Positions 1 through 8,830 are shown, numbered from the stretch's first letter. The stretch is DNA of 64,000 nt from Proteiniphilum sp. UBA5384 (GCF_002410825.1 NZ_DHOS01000034.1:90088-154087); one strand, 5' to 3'. The notes: a model not told the origin generated them from the letters alone. A program made the numbers and translations.

Positions 1-1
1 C

Positions 2-607
2 AGTTTGTCGGTATTTGAGTTGCGGACCAAAGCGCGTCGTTTGGTTCGCGAACATGGTGTGCAAATATTGATTATCGACTACTTGCAGTTAATGAATGCG
101 AGTGGTATGAGTTTTGGTAGTCGTGAGCAGGAGGTGAGCATGATCTCCCGTTCATTGAAGGGATTGGCCAAAGAGTTGAATATTCCCATCATCGCACTGT
201 CGCAGTTGAACCGCGGTGTGGAGAACCGCCAGGGAGTGGAAGGTAAAAGACCACAGTTGGCCGACCTACGTGAATCCGGAGCCATAGAGCAGGATGCCGA
301 TATTGTCTGTTTCATTCACCGTCCCGAATATTACCGGATCACTGAAGATGAACGGGGTAACTCTCTGGTGGGTATTGCAGAGATTATTGTGGCGAAACAT
401 CGTAATGGACCTACCGGTATCGCCAGTATGCGGTTCGATAATGAATATGCCCGTTTCCAGAATCTTGACGACTATGCGGTGGGGAGGAATTATGTGGAGC
501 GCCCTTCAAGGATGAACGTCCATTCCAAGCCGGCCGAGTCACCGGCGGATTCCTCTTTTCCCTCATCCGGCCTTGTTCCTCAGGGAAATGACCCATTGCC
601 ATTTTAG
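2..607 (+). CDS. dnaB: Replicative DNA helicase DnaB, C-terminal part (5' end outside window)
   Basis: This is the C-terminal ~200 residues of the hexameric replicative helicase that unwinds DNA at the fork. The Walker B region is visible as LIIDYLQLM near the left edge. It is followed by the SQLNRGVE and [15 protein letters not shown] motifs of the RecA-like DnaB fold and by the RPEYY...AKHRNGPTG segment with the arginine finger. The Walker A part lies upstream of the window, and the frame is open to base 2. The last ~45 residues are a polar, low-conservation tail. The next gene is 180 bp away, so dnaB probably ends its unit. Confidence 0.97.
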   Translation, partial: SLSVFELRTKARRLVREHGVQILIIDYLQLMNASGMSFGSREQEVSMISRSLKGLAKELNIPIIALSQLNRGVENRQGVEGKRPQLADLRESGAIEQDADIVCFIHRPEYYRITEDERGNSLVGIAEIIVAKHRNGPTGIASMRFDNEYARFQNLDDYAVGRNYVERPSRMNVHSKPAESPADSSFPSSGLVPQGNDPLPF

Positions 608-789
608 GATAATCCAAATAATATTTCTATTTTTGTGCGTTAAACGTTCAATTTCATTGGGTGTTTTCTTGCTATGGCATAGTATAAGCAAGTTTATCCT
701 TTGCTCATTTGGCTTAACGAAAACATTCAATTACATAAGTTGTATAAGAACCCCATGTTAATGGGGTAGATATAGATAATATTCTTATT

Positions 790-2778
790 ATGAGTAAAAT
801 ATATGCGGTTCTCCTTCTCTTGTGCGTAACTCTTTTTTCTCTTCCGGCGCAGGATTTGAACTATCAGACTGTAGTGGTGGATGGACAGACCTATTACGAA
901 TATACCGTTCAGTCCGGAGAAGGACTCTATGCCGTATCTCGTATTTTCTCGGTTTCCGTAGCCGATATCTTGCGCCATAACCCCGGTGCGGAGAGAGGCT
1001 TATTGAATGGTCAAAAATTATTGATCCCGGTTAGCGGACAGAACAAGAGAAAGACGGCATCGTTGTCGCGGACTGATGTCTCCCGGGCTTCCCCGTCTCC
1101 GGTACTTGACCAGAATACTACCTTCCCGCATACTGTGGCTATAGGGGAAACCGTATTCAGCATATCTAGGATGTATCATACGACTGTAGATGAAATATAC
1201 CGGCTTAATCCCGGAGCGAGGGAGAAAATCAGTGAAGGACAGGTACTGGTCATTCCTCAACGTCGGGTTATCAGTAAAGAGAAAGAAGAGAACTATCGCT
1301 TTCATACAATACTTCCGAAAGAAACTCTATATTCCGTATCAAGGACCTACTCGTTGAAACCGGAAGACGTGATGCGGGCAAATCCCGGATTATCAGTAGA
1401 AACTTTCCGGATAGGGAAAACCATTCGTATACCATTCTTTGAGTCGTATGAGGTGGTACTGCCCTATGAACAGCAGACCACTAATATCCTTCATAAAGTG
1501 CGGCAAGGCGAGACTCTTTACAGTATAGCCAAGCAATATAATGTGGAAGTGCAGGATATTGAACATTTGAATGCCATACTGTTGGGAGGATTAAAGACCG
1601 ATATGGAAATATTAATTCCTGTAAAGAAAAGTGTAGTGGAAGGAGATTCCGGACCGGGAGCCAATGAAGCAAACCGATTGCTTAGCCGGTCATTTTCTTC
1701 AGAGAAAGTCAATGTAATGAAAGTGGGACTGCTACTCCCGTTTTTGGATGAGACAAAAGGGTCACACCTGCGTCTTCAGGAATATTATGAGGGATTCTTG
1801 CTGGCAGTAGAAAAAATGAAAAATCAAGGAGCCAGTATAGAGTTATTTGTTTTTGAGATTGGTAAGGGAGATGATACCCGGAAATTGAGTAGTTTGCTGG
1901 GTACATTGGAAATGCAATCCCTTAACCTTATTATTGGAGGAGTAAGTGACGCCCAGATCAAGTTGCTTTCTGATTTTTCGATCTCTCATGATATAAAATA
2001 TGTGGTTCCCTTTTCGCAGACCAACGCAGAGGTGCTGAACAATGGAAATATATTCCAGGTGAACCCGATGAAGGAGATGACTTATACGAAAGCTTCTTCG
2101 GTTTTCGTACAGACGTTTCGCAATGAGAATATCATTTTCGTACAGGGCGGCAGCAACGATAAGAATGATTTTGTTTCTTTGCTGCAAAACGACCTTCGAA
2201 AGAATAACGTCAGGTATGAGAATTTGAATACAGCTACAACACTGAGTACTGCCGTTCTTCCCCTGTTAAGCCGAAATAAAGAAAATCTTATTGTTCCCGT
2301 CAGTGGAGATTCTGGCTTTCTCCGCCAGATAATCGATGAATTGAAGAAAGTCCAGGAGTCCGATTCCAGTTTGATTATCACCCTCTTTGGATATCCCGAT
2401 TGGCAGACATATACCAGTCTAAAAAATGATTACGCCTTGTTTGGTACTTATATATTTGCTCCTTTCTTTGTGAATGACCAGGATAACAATGTGGAGGATT
2501 TTAAAACCAACTTCCGTAAATGGTATGGCAGAGACCTATTGGACACTTATCCCAGTTATGGGATGTGGGGATACGATACCGGATTGTTTTTCCTGACAGC
2601 CCTCCAGAGGTATGGTAATCATTTCGAGCATAGTATTGAACAGGTGAAGGTGAATTCACTCCAGTTCCCGTTCCATTTTGTAAGACCCAATAATTGGGGG
2701 GGATTTATTAATTCCGGTTTGTATTTCATAAATTGGGGTGCAAATGATAGGATTATTAAAACTGATAAAAGCCGATGA
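790..2778 (+). CDS. Secreted protein with four LysM domains fused to a periplasmic-binding-protein-like domain
   Basis: The 662-residue protein starts with a signal peptide (residues ~1-20, ending near SLPAQD). Four LysM peptidoglycan-binding repeats follow at about 35-82, 108-155, 168-215 and 232-280, each with the GE-T-Y-S-I/V-S pattern and ending in an IPV/IPF strand. From ~310 to the end it resembles type 1 periplasmic binding proteins (branched-chain amino acid receptor fold): KVGLLLPFLDE, LIIGGVSDAQ and a WGYDTGLFFLTAL stretch. It is probably anchored to peptidoglycan in the periplasm. The ligand is unknown, and no ABC transporter genes are adjacent. Its stop overlaps the start of the next gene (ATGA), so the two are co-translated. 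Confidence 0.85.
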   Translation: MSKIYAVLLLLCVTLFSLPAQDLNYQTVVVDGQTYYEYTVQSGEGLYAVSRIFSVSVADILRHNPGAERGLLNGQKLLIPVSGQNKRKTASLSRTDVSRASPSPVLDQNTTFPHTVAIGETVFSISRMYHTTVDEIYRLNPGAREKISEGQVLVIPQRRVISKEKEENYRFHTILPKETLYSVSRTYSLKPEDVMRANPGLSVETFRIGKTIRIPFFESYEVVLPYEQQTTNILHKVRQGETLYSIAKQYNVEVQDIEHLNAILLGGLKTDMEILIPVKKSVVEGDSGPGANEANRLLSRSFSSEKVNVMKVGLLLPFLDETKGSHLRLQEYYEGFLLAVEKMKNQGASIELFVFEIGKGDDTRKLSSLLGTLEMQSLNLIIGGVSDAQIKLLSDFSISHDIKYVVPFSQTNAEVLNNGNIFQVNPMKEMTYTKASSVFVQTFRNENIIFVQGGSNDKNDFVSLLQNDLRKNNVRYENLNTATTLSTAVLPLLSRNKENLIVPVSGDSGFLRQIIDELKKVQESDSSLIITLFGYPDWQTYTSLKNDYALFGTYIFAPFFVNDQDNNVEDFKTNFRKWYGRDLLDTYPSYGMWGYDTGLFFLTALQRYGNHFEHSIEQVKVNSLQFPFHFVRPNNWGGFINSGLYFINWGANDRIIKTDKSR

Positions 2779-3491
2779 AATCCTTTTTATCTTTTATAGT
2801 CGTCTGTGTGTCTTTCTATTTGAGTACTTTTCCTATTCAGGCTCAGAGAGAAGTATTCAATGGTGAACTATATCTGGGCGCGGGCGCGGGCGCTACTTTT
2901 TCTAAAGTAGATTTTGTTCCCAAAGTGTCGACCGCATTCAAACAGGGAATCTATGGAGGCATAGCCGCAAAGTATATTTCGGAAAGGCATCTTGGACTCT
3001 TAATGGAACTCAATTTAGTTCAACGGGGATGGGAAGAGGATTTTGATACTTCGTCGGGTTTTTCTTATAACAGGACACTCAATTATATCGAAATCCCGTT
3101 TTTAATGCATGTCTACTTTGGCGAAAAGACAAAATTTATTTTCAATGCCGGTCCAAAAATATCATTCCTTGTGGGAGATAATGAAGTAATGAGTCAGTCT
3201 TTGTCTGATTATATGGATCAACAGAGAGCCGATTATCCGGATATGAAAATCGGAATGCAGTATCAAGGAATGAGCGACCCTAAAAAGATGGAATATGGAC
3301 TGGTTGCCGGGTTAGGAATGGCATTTAAAACCGGAATTGGTGATTTTAATCTTGAAGGACGCTATTATTTCGGATTGGGAGATATTTTTCCGGCCCGTAG
3401 TCAGCAAAACGAGGATGATACAGCGTATTTTTCCAGATCGGCATTCCGCATGATTGAAGTAAAACTAACCTATTATGTTCGCATATTTTGA
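2775..3491 (+). CDS. PorT-family-like outer membrane beta-barrel protein
   Basis: The 238-residue protein has a signal peptide (about 1-23, ending IQAQ). A regular series of amphipathic strands follows (ELYLGAGAGATFSKV, YGGIAAKYIS, LGLLMELNLVQRGW) and a C-terminal strand ending in aromatic/hydrophobic residues (VKLTYYVRIF). This is typical of small Bacteroidota beta-barrels of the outer-membrane-protein/PorT type. A short GGGCGC triplet repeat near the start encodes the GAGAGA stretch. It overlaps the upstream LysM gene by 4 bp, so the pair may work together at the outer membrane/peptidoglycan interface. A specific function cannot be assigned. Confidence 0.75.
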   Translation: MKSFLSFIVVCVSFYLSTFPIQAQREVFNGELYLGAGAGATFSKVDFVPKVSTAFKQGIYGGIAAKYISERHLGLLMELNLVQRGWEEDFDTSSGFSYNRTLNYIEIPFLMHVYFGEKTKFIFNAGPKISFLVGDNEVMSQSLSDYMDQQRADYPDMKIGMQYQGMSDPKKMEYGLVAGLGMAFKTGIGDFNLEGRYYFGLGDIFPARSQQNEDDTAYFSRSAFRMIEVKLTYYVRIF

Positions 3492-3572
3492 TGTGATAAT
3501 GAGGCTGATGTGGTTGATTTAGATTGAAAGGCTGGTAATTGGCAATTTCTTCCACTGTAATCGCCTTCAAAT

Positions 3573-3603
3573 TTTGTATAACTGAAAAAGTATTGTACTT
3601 TTG
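3573..3603 (+). promoter_or_regulatory. Promoter of the ArsR-thioredoxin unit
   Basis: TTTG at 3573-3576, 19 bp, then TACTTTTG at 3596-3603. This fits the Bacteroidales sigma consensus TTTG-N19-21-TAnnTTTG. Transcription would begin near 3609, leaving a ~45-nt leader if translation starts at 3656. Confidence 0.75.
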
Positions 3604-3655
3604 TTGAACAAAAATAGATGAATATATGTTCATGTATTTGTTTGTTTTGTTCAGT

Positions 3656-4015
3656 ATGATGGATATGCAAAAAGAAATAGGATTGGAAAAGAATAAGATT
3701 GACCGTTCTCAATTTGAAGAGGCGGCATATATTCTGAGGGCACTTGCCAATGAAACTCGTTTATGTGTGGTTATGCAGCTTTCTCAGGTCGGTGAAAAGT
3801 CTGTAACTGAATTGATGGAGCAGATGGATTGTGAACAGTCTTTACTATCGCATCATCTCACCGATATGAGGGCAAAGGGAATCCTCCGTTGCCGCAAAAG
3901 CGGGAAGAATAGTTTTTATTCGCTGACTAATAAGCGATTCTCGAACGTGTTGAAATGTATTATAAGTTGCACGGGAAAGGATGATTTGCTGATCCCGACA
4001 AGTCGGGACGAGTAG
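3656..4015 (+). CDS. ArsR/SmtB-family winged-helix transcriptional regulator
   Basis: Small (~119 residue) winged-helix DNA-binding protein. The segment AAYILRALANETRLCVVMQL is the typical ArsR N-terminal helix. CEQSLLSHHLTDMRAKGIL is the recognition helix, followed by the wing KSGKNSFYSLT. Cysteines occur before the recognition helix, in the wing region (LRCRKSG) and in the C-terminal CIISC, so metal or redox sensing is possible. The classical ELCVC site is absent. An upstream in-frame ATG at 3626 would add a hydrophobic extension; I prefer the MMDMQKE start (3656 or 3665) because it begins the conserved part. It is the first gene of a three-gene unit with a lipoprotein thioredoxin, which it probably autoregulates. 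Confidence 0.85.
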   Translation: MMDMQKEIGLEKNKIDRSQFEEAAYILRALANETRLCVVMQLSQVGEKSVTELMEQMDCEQSLLSHHLTDMRAKGILRCRKSGKNSFYSLTNKRFSNVLKCIISCTGKDDLLIPTSRDE

Positions 4016-4072
4016 TGAGATTTGCTGATGGTAAGAATTTTTTTAAGTAAGAGGGTAATAGATAATAATTAT

Positions 4073-4318
4073 ATGAAATATTTTTTTAAGAAATACTGGT
4101 TGAGGATAGTGGGAATATTGGTCGGATCGTTAGGCGGCTACCTGTATTATTACTATGTGGGATGTGTGAGTGGAACCTGTCCTATTACATCTCGCCCTCA
4201 TACAATGATAATTTACGGCGGACTGATTGGTTATTTCATTTTTGAACTCTTTTCGGGAGGTAACAAGCCGAAGAAAGTAGAAGGGTTATCGGATAAAAGT
4301 ATCAAAAAGAGTAATTAA
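4073..4318 (+). CDS. Small membrane protein, DUF6132-like
   Basis: About 81 residues with two hydrophobic segments (RIVGILVGSLGGYLYYYY and MIIYGGLIGYFIFELF) separated by a GCVSGTCPITSRP loop. The CVSGTCPITS motif matches the family I know as DUF6132. Family assignment is from memory of the motif, and no function is established. The two cysteines flanking SGT suggest a redox or metal role. An in-frame start at 4022 would add unconserved residues, so ATG 4073 is chosen. It sits between the ArsR regulator and the thioredoxin, which suggests a shared envelope redox task. Confidence 0.75.
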   Translation: MKYFFKKYWLRIVGILVGSLGGYLYYYYVGCVSGTCPITSRPHTMIIYGGLIGYFIFELFSGGNKPKKVEGLSDKSIKKSN

Positions 4319-4330
4319 TATTATAAAGCA

Positions 4331-4831
4331 ATGAAAAATAATTTTTTAGTGATGGTAATGGTCCTGATGTTCATAGTGGCTTCATGTGGTAATACTAATA
4401 GGAAAGCCGCTTCAAATAATGGGGACGAAAATACAACAAAAACAGAAAATAATATGACAACATCAACAAAAACAATCCAATTAACGAGGGCCGATTTTTT
4501 GAAAAAGGTGGCCAATTTGGAAGCGAATCCAGACCAATGGATTTATCTGGGAGACAAACCCTGTATCATCGATTTTTATGCCGATTGGTGTGGCCCTTGC
4601 AAGATGATTGCACCTATCCTTGAAGAACTAGCCAATGAGTATGAGGATGAAATTTATATCTATAAAGTGGATACCGAGGCAGAGCAACAATTGGCTGCCG
4701 AGTTTGGTATCCGGAGTATACCCTCTTTGCTTTTTGTGCCGATGGGTGAAGCTCCTCAGATGGCTCAGGGAGCACTCCCGAAAGATGCTTTCAAGCAAGC
4801 TATAGAGGAGGTACTGCTGAAAAAAAACTGA
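4331..4831 (+). CDS. Thioredoxin-fold lipoprotein with WCGPC active site
   Basis: The 166-residue protein has a lipoprotein signal peptide with lipobox VASC (lipidated Cys19), a polar Asn/Thr-rich linker (~20-48) and a full thioredoxin domain. The active site WCGPC is at residues 86-90 and is followed by KMIAPILEELA. The cis-proline region is GIRSIPSLLF. It is therefore a membrane-tethered periplasmic thiol-disulfide protein rather than cytoplasmic TrxA. It ends the ArsR/DUF6132-like/thioredoxin unit, and a terminator follows. Likely partners are periplasmic thiol proteins or the small cysteine-containing membrane protein encoded just upstream. Confidence 0.9.
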   Translation: MKNNFLVMVMVLMFIVASCGNTNRKAASNNGDENTTKTENNMTTSTKTIQLTRADFLKKVANLEANPDQWIYLGDKPCIIDFYADWCGPCKMIAPILEELANEYEDEIYIYKVDTEAEQQLAAEFGIRSIPSLLFVPMGEAPQMAQGALPKDAFKQAIEEVLLKKN

Positions 4832-4888
4832 TTTTCAATTGTAACGGGTTTTATTCTCATTGAATCCAATTCAATAGTAGGAAAAGTC

Positions 4889-4922
4889 AACGGATGTGCT
4901 TATAAAGGTGTATCCGTTTTTT
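4889..4922 (+). terminator. Rho-independent terminator after the thioredoxin gene
   Basis: AACGGAT (4889-4895) pairs with ATCCGTT (4912-4918). The loop is 16 nt and six T follow at 4917-4922. Confidence 0.7.
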
Positions 4923-4950
4923 ATTGTACATCTTTGGCTTATTTTTTTTG

Positions 4951-4958
4951 TAACTTTG
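4951..4958 (+). promoter_or_regulatory. Promoter -7 element for the U32 peptidase-family gene
   Basis: TAACTTTG matches TAnnTTTG. No TTTG at the ideal distance is seen. The position shows that translation must start at 4982 and not at the upstream in-frame TTG. Confidence 0.55.
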
Positions 4959-4981
4959 CACTTCCAAATTACAGCTCAGGA

Positions 4982-6250
4982 ATGAAATCTATTCAGGATT
5001 ATGAAATAATGGCGCCGGCAGGATCTTATGAATCGCTGACGGCGGCTATCCAGGGTGGTGCGGATTCCATATACTTCGGTATCGAGGGATTGAATATGCG
5101 TGCCAAATCATCCAATAACTTCACTATTGCCGATTTGCATAATATTGTGGCTATCTGTCGTGATCACAATATAAAAAGCTATCTTACGGTCAATACCATT
5201 ATTTACGACAACGATCTGGTGTTGATGCGAAAGGTGGTGGATGCGGCTAAGGAGGCGAACCTCTCTGCTGTTATCGCAGCTGATGTGGCGGTATTGATGT
5301 ATGCCCGTAGTATTGGTGTGGAAGTGCATTTATCTACTCAATTGAATATTACCAATACCGAATCGCTGAAGTTTTATGCGCAGTTCGCTGACGTAGTGGT
5401 GCTGGCACGGGAATTGAATATGGAGCAGGTAGCATCTATTTACCGGGATATCGTCGGCCAGCAGATCAAAGGGCCGTCGGGTGAATTGATCCGTATCGAG
5501 ATGTTTTGCCATGGTGCCCTGTGCATGGCGGTTTCGGGGAAGTGTTACCTGAGCCTGCATGAAAAGGATCTCTCTGCCAACAGGGGTGCGTGCAACCAGA
5601 TCTGCCGCCGGGGGTATATAGTGAAGGACAAGACCAGCGAGATAGAGTTGGAGGTCGACAATGAATATATCATGTCGCCCAAGGATCTGAAGACCATCCA
5701 TTTCATGAATAAGATGATGGATGCCGGCGTACGGGTATTCAAGATCGAAGGACGCGCAAGAGGACCGGAATATGTACGGGTGGTGACATCCTGTTATAAG
5801 GAGGCAGTAGAGGCGTATTGCAATGATACCTATGCCGAAGAGAAGATTAACGACTGGAATGAACGTCTCTCCACCGTGTTCAACCGCGGATTCTGGGATG
5901 GTTACTATCTGGGGCAGCGGCTGGGTGAATGGACACATCGTTATGGGTCTGGGGCCACCAAACGAAAAGTGTACGTTGGGAAAGCCATTAAACATTTCGG
6001 AAAGCTTGGTGTAACCGAATTTCTTGTGGAAACCCAGTCGGTAAAACCGGGGGATGAGCTGTTAATTACCGGTCCTACCACCGGAGCCGTTTTTCTCACA
6101 GCCGACGATATCAGGGTAGATCTTGTCACTGTATCCGAAGCAGTAAAAGGAGACTATTTTTCTATCAGGACCGATAAAAAAATCCGCCCGAACGACCAAC
6201 TCTATAAGATGGTAGCTGCCAACCGGCACGGGATAGCGCATGAGAGATAG
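4982..6250 (+). CDS. U32 peptidase-family protein (TrhP/YegQ-like tRNA hydroxylation factor)
   Basis: The 422-residue protein begins MKSIQDYEIMAPAGS, the usual U32 start. It carries EVHLSTQLNITNTES and the cysteine cluster EMFCHGALCMAVSGKCYLS...RGACNQICRRGY, the U32 family iron-sulfur-type signature. Length and arrangement fit the shorter YegQ/TrhP class, which takes part in 5-hydroxyuridine formation at tRNA position 34, rather than the longer RlhA. The assignment between U32 subgroups is inference. The C-terminal ~80 residues form the beta-barrel-like tail. It is a single-gene unit with its own promoter and converges with the next gene. Confidence 0.85.
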   Translation: MKSIQDYEIMAPAGSYESLTAAIQGGADSIYFGIEGLNMRAKSSNNFTIADLHNIVAICRDHNIKSYLTVNTIIYDNDLVLMRKVVDAAKEANLSAVIAADVAVLMYARSIGVEVHLSTQLNITNTESLKFYAQFADVVVLARELNMEQVASIYRDIVGQQIKGPSGELIRIEMFCHGALCMAVSGKCYLSLHEKDLSANRGACNQICRRGYIVKDKTSEIELEVDNEYIMSPKDLKTIHFMNKMMDAGVRVFKIEGRARGPEYVRVVTSCYKEAVEAYCNDTYAEEKINDWNERLSTVFNRGFWDGYYLGQRLGEWTHRYGSGATKRKVYVGKAIKHFGKLGVTEFLVETQSVKPGDELLITGPTTGAVFLTADDIRVDLVTVSEAVKGDYFSIRTDKKIRPNDQLYKMVAANRHGIAHER

Positions 6251-6276
6251 GAAAGTAGGGCCCTTGAGAGACAGCC

Positions 6277-6873
6277 TCAATCTGTCTGCAAGTAATAAAA
6301 ATTTTCATTGCCGAAACGCAGATCGAACCGGCCATTGGAAAATGTGACCGGTGTATTATCTACAGTAGCCTTAAATGAAAATGTGCCGGATAAGATCACA
6401 CTATCCAGTTCTTTGTCTACATAAAGATTCTGTACCCGTTTGACAGTGAATACTCCCTCCAGTATTTTTAACTCCCTTGGACGTTCCCAGGAGAGGAGGG
6501 AGACTGCGCATTCCGGTCCCGTCAAATTGAATTTTTTACCATTCAAGGAGATCAATTCGATGAATGTGGCAGGTGTATATTCCGGGAGAGATACTACCAA
6601 GGTATGAGCCACTTCCCCCGTGTTACCGGAGAGGTAGATATGACAGGAATCATTTTGCACTACTATTTTTGAAGGATCGTGGCGCATTTGAGTGGTAAAC
6701 GGTGATAGTCCCCAATAGACGCCGAAACTGTTGTATCCTTTTTCCGAATAGATGGGAAGTCCGGGATTTTCGAGGTCTTCAATAAATATTGAGTTGGAAA
6801 TACGATAATCAAAATCGCGGGAACATCCGGTCGTGATGACAAATATGATGATAAAAAGATTGAGATATTTCAT
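6277..6873 (-). CDS. Hypothetical lipoprotein
   Basis: 198 residues with a lipoprotein signal (FIIIFVITTGC, lipidated Cys17). The body is beta-rich with no motif I recognise. It includes a stretch about promoting transfer from HIYLSGNTGEVAHTLVVSLPEY to a final TFSNGRFDLRFGNENFYYL strand. It lies 20 bp downstream of a beta-barrel gene on the same strand and is probably cotranscribed with it. An outer-membrane-associated lipoprotein partner is plausible but unproven. Confidence 0.6.
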   Translation of the reverse strand: MKYLNLFIIIFVITTGCSRDFDYRISNSIFIEDLENPGLPIYSEKGYNSFGVYWGLSPFTTQMRHDPSKIVVQNDSCHIYLSGNTGEVAHTLVVSLPEYTPATFIELISLNGKKFNLTGPECAVSLLSWERPRELKILEGVFTVKRVQNLYVDKELDSVILSGTFSFKATVDNTPVTFSNGRFDLRFGNENFYYLQTD

Positions 6874-6893
6874 GATTGGAACTTTTATGGATT

Positions 6894-7679
6894 TTATTTC
6901 CTGGGAAAAAAATCGACCGGAGTTGTTACCAGGAACTGTACACCTCCGTAGGATTGGTTCGTAAGCAGGGAAAAATTGTTTTTTGTAAAATAAACCGGAG
7001 GAAATACCCCTTCAATGGCAAGTCGTGTCCCGTGCTTTAAAATCAAGCGTAGTCCGATGCTACCATAGGCATAAGAGAAAAAATCAGAGGGTGCCTTTCC
7101 GGCTGTGGAAAGAATATCGTTTTTGTATTTTTCCATCTCTTTCGAAATAAAATCGAGTCCGGTATTCTCGTATACCTTTACTCCAGCCTGCACCCCTCCT
7201 TTCACATAGGTCTGCCAGTTACTAAGACGTCCCCATAATAGTATATCCGCTTCCAGAGGAATACCCACATAGCCCAGGGATTCACTCATTCCGTGCACAC
7301 GGAAAAGTTCCACTCCTTGTGTCGACGGGTGGAACAGGTAAAGTTGAGAATTCATGGATGGGGAGATTCGTTCCTTGATCAGGGTATATCTCAATCCCGA
7401 GGAGAGCGTGACACGATTGTCCCATATGGAAAGTTCCGATTTTAAGCCTGTATAACGCGCATCGCCTCTGCCTGTCACATTTTCATTTCCTGAAAAACTA
7501 TCGTGAGTGGGATGATTCTTTTTGGTTTGACGAAATTCCCACCGGTCATCGATTTTGCCCTCCAGTTCGAAAATGCCATATTCAACGCCGATACGGAAAC
7601 GGGATGATTGTTGTTGCGCTTCTATAGCTAAAGCAGAACAAAGAAAGGCACAAAATGACAGCAATAATAATTTTTTCAT
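6894..7679 (-). CDS. Outer membrane beta-barrel-like protein
   Basis: 261 residues with a clear signal peptide (MKKLLLLSFCAFLCSALAIEAQ) and alternating-hydrophobicity strands through the body (RFRIGVEYGIFELEG, VTLSSGLRYTLI, SYAYGSIGLRLILKHGTRLAIEGVFPP). It looks like a predicted outer-membrane or porin-like protein. It precedes the lipoprotein at 6277 by 20 bp. No catalytic motif is visible. Confidence 0.6.
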   Translation of the reverse strand: MKKLLLLSFCAFLCSALAIEAQQQSSRFRIGVEYGIFELEGKIDDRWEFRQTKKNHPTHDSFSGNENVTGRGDARYTGLKSELSIWDNRVTLSSGLRYTLIKERISPSMNSQLYLFHPSTQGVELFRVHGMSESLGYVGIPLEADILLWGRLSNWQTYVKGGVQAGVKVYENTGLDFISKEMEKYKNDILSTAGKAPSDFFSYAYGSIGLRLILKHGTRLAIEGVFPPVYFTKNNFSLLTNQSYGGVQFLVTTPVDFFPRK

Positions 7680-7841
7680 ATTAGAATGTCTGTTTTATCT
7701 TAAGCTCATATTTGTTTGAAGTATGGAAATATGTTTGTATAACATAAGATGCAGAAAGCGGATAAACGTTGCGCAAGGATGGTTAATAAATATTAATTAA
7801 AGAATTGTGCAATAATCTGTCTTTATAAGGACTGCCGCTCT

Positions 7842-8246
7842 GTGTCTGGCTGCCACGATGTTGTTTGCCGGTTGTTCCAGTATACTACCTTGATCCAATC
7901 TGAACCCAGTGGGGCAAAAGTATATATGAATGGAGAATATAAGGGGGTTACACCTCTCTCTTATTCTGATACAAAAATTGTGGGAAGTGTGACCTATCTT
8001 ACGTTGGAAAAAGAGGGATATCAGCCCTTTCAGACTTTCTTGTCAAGAAATGAAAGTGCGGACGTGGGAGCCATTATCGGGGGTGTTTTTGTTTTGGTCC
8101 CTTTCCTTTGGACAATGAAGTATAATCCTGTGCATACGTATGAATTACGCCCCATCGCCAATACTTCCCTGACTGGATCCACCCAGCCGGGTATATTGAC
8201 AGATACTGACGGCAACGAGTCTATTTCCTACGTATTGCAAGATTAA
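7842..8246 (+). pseudogene. PEGA-domain lipoprotein, frameshifted between signal peptide and mature part
   Basis: The main frame encodes a PEGA domain (TLIQSEPSGAKVYMNGEYKGVTPLSY) followed by a C-terminal region with a hydrophobic stretch (VGAIIGGVFVLVPFLW). It has no sensible start. A lipoprotein signal (AALCLAATMLFAGCSS) lies just upstream in another frame (7831-7878) and runs into a TGA at 7891. Deleting 2 bp near 7879-7880 would join GCSS directly to TTLIQSEPSG. The signal frame has no ATG before an in-frame TAA. The gene therefore appears broken by a 2-bp insertion and probably also lacks its original start. A GTG start at 7842 is formally possible but would give a protein without a signal. 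Confidence 0.6.
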
Positions 8247-8295
8247 TCCGCCGCCAATCTCTTTATCTGCAACCGGCTATTAGGAGGCACCGCCA

Positions 8296-8817
8296 TCATT
8301 CCTGTTCCTTGAACCAGCTTGCATACATTAAATAGTTGTTCGCAATCTTTTGATTCATTTCCTTGGATTGTTCCGGATCGACCTTCTTTACAAATCTGGC
8401 CGGTACCCCGGCGTAGATACTGCCGGGTTCCACCTGCGTGCCACTTAATACCACCGAGCCGGCGGCGATGATGGCGCCTTCGCCTACCACAGCATGGTCG
8501 AGCACGATTGCTCCCATCCCAATGAGCGCCCCGTCTTTCACTTCAGCGCCATGGATGACAGCATTATGGCCGACGGATACATCATTGCCAATGATCGATA
8601 CCGATTTCTGATACAATGTATGGATGACTGTACCATCCTGTACATTTACCCTGTCTCCGATACGGATTGAATTTACATCACCGCGCAACACAGCGTTAAA
8701 CCAGATGCTGCAATCACGGCCAATGACTACATCTCCAATGATGGTGGCATTGTCTGCCAAATAAGTGCTTTCGTCGATTCTTGGAGTGAAACCTCGAACT
8801 GATTTTATAAGGGGCAT
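8296..8817 (-). CDS. Gamma-carbonic anhydrase family protein
   Basis: The 173-residue protein has left-handed beta-helix hexapeptide repeats (ATIIGDVVIGRDCSIWFNAVLRGD, GVGEGAIIAAGSVVL). The likely metal ligands are His66, His84 and His89; the 5-residue spacing of the last pair fits the gamma-class carbonic anhydrase family. The cytoplasmic trimer would bind zinc or iron and hydrate CO2, although many homologues (YrdA/PaaY type) have weak or unknown activity. It stands alone, downstream of the M24 aminopeptidase on the same strand. Confidence 0.88.
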   Translation of the reverse strand: MPLIKSVRGFTPRIDESTYLADNATIIGDVVIGRDCSIWFNAVLRGDVNSIRIGDRVNVQDGTVIHTLYQKSVSIIGNDVSVGHNAVIHGAEVKDGALIGMGAIVLDHAVVGEGAIIAAGSVVLSGTQVEPGSIYAGVPARFVKKVDPEQSKEMNQKIANNYLMYASWFKEQE

Positions 8818-8830
8818 GATGTATTAATAT

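Noticed and set aside
1843..2187. 114-codon minus-strand frame inside the LysM gene
   Set aside because: Shadow of the real gene with no motif or expression signals.
2876..2893. GGGCGC triple repeat in the beta-barrel gene
   Set aside because: Only three units, in frame, coding for a Gly-Ala stretch; no sign of a slippage-based switch.
5330..5995. Long 221-codon open frame on the minus strand within the U32 gene
   Set aside because: It is antisense to a well conserved protein, has no family motif and no promoter.
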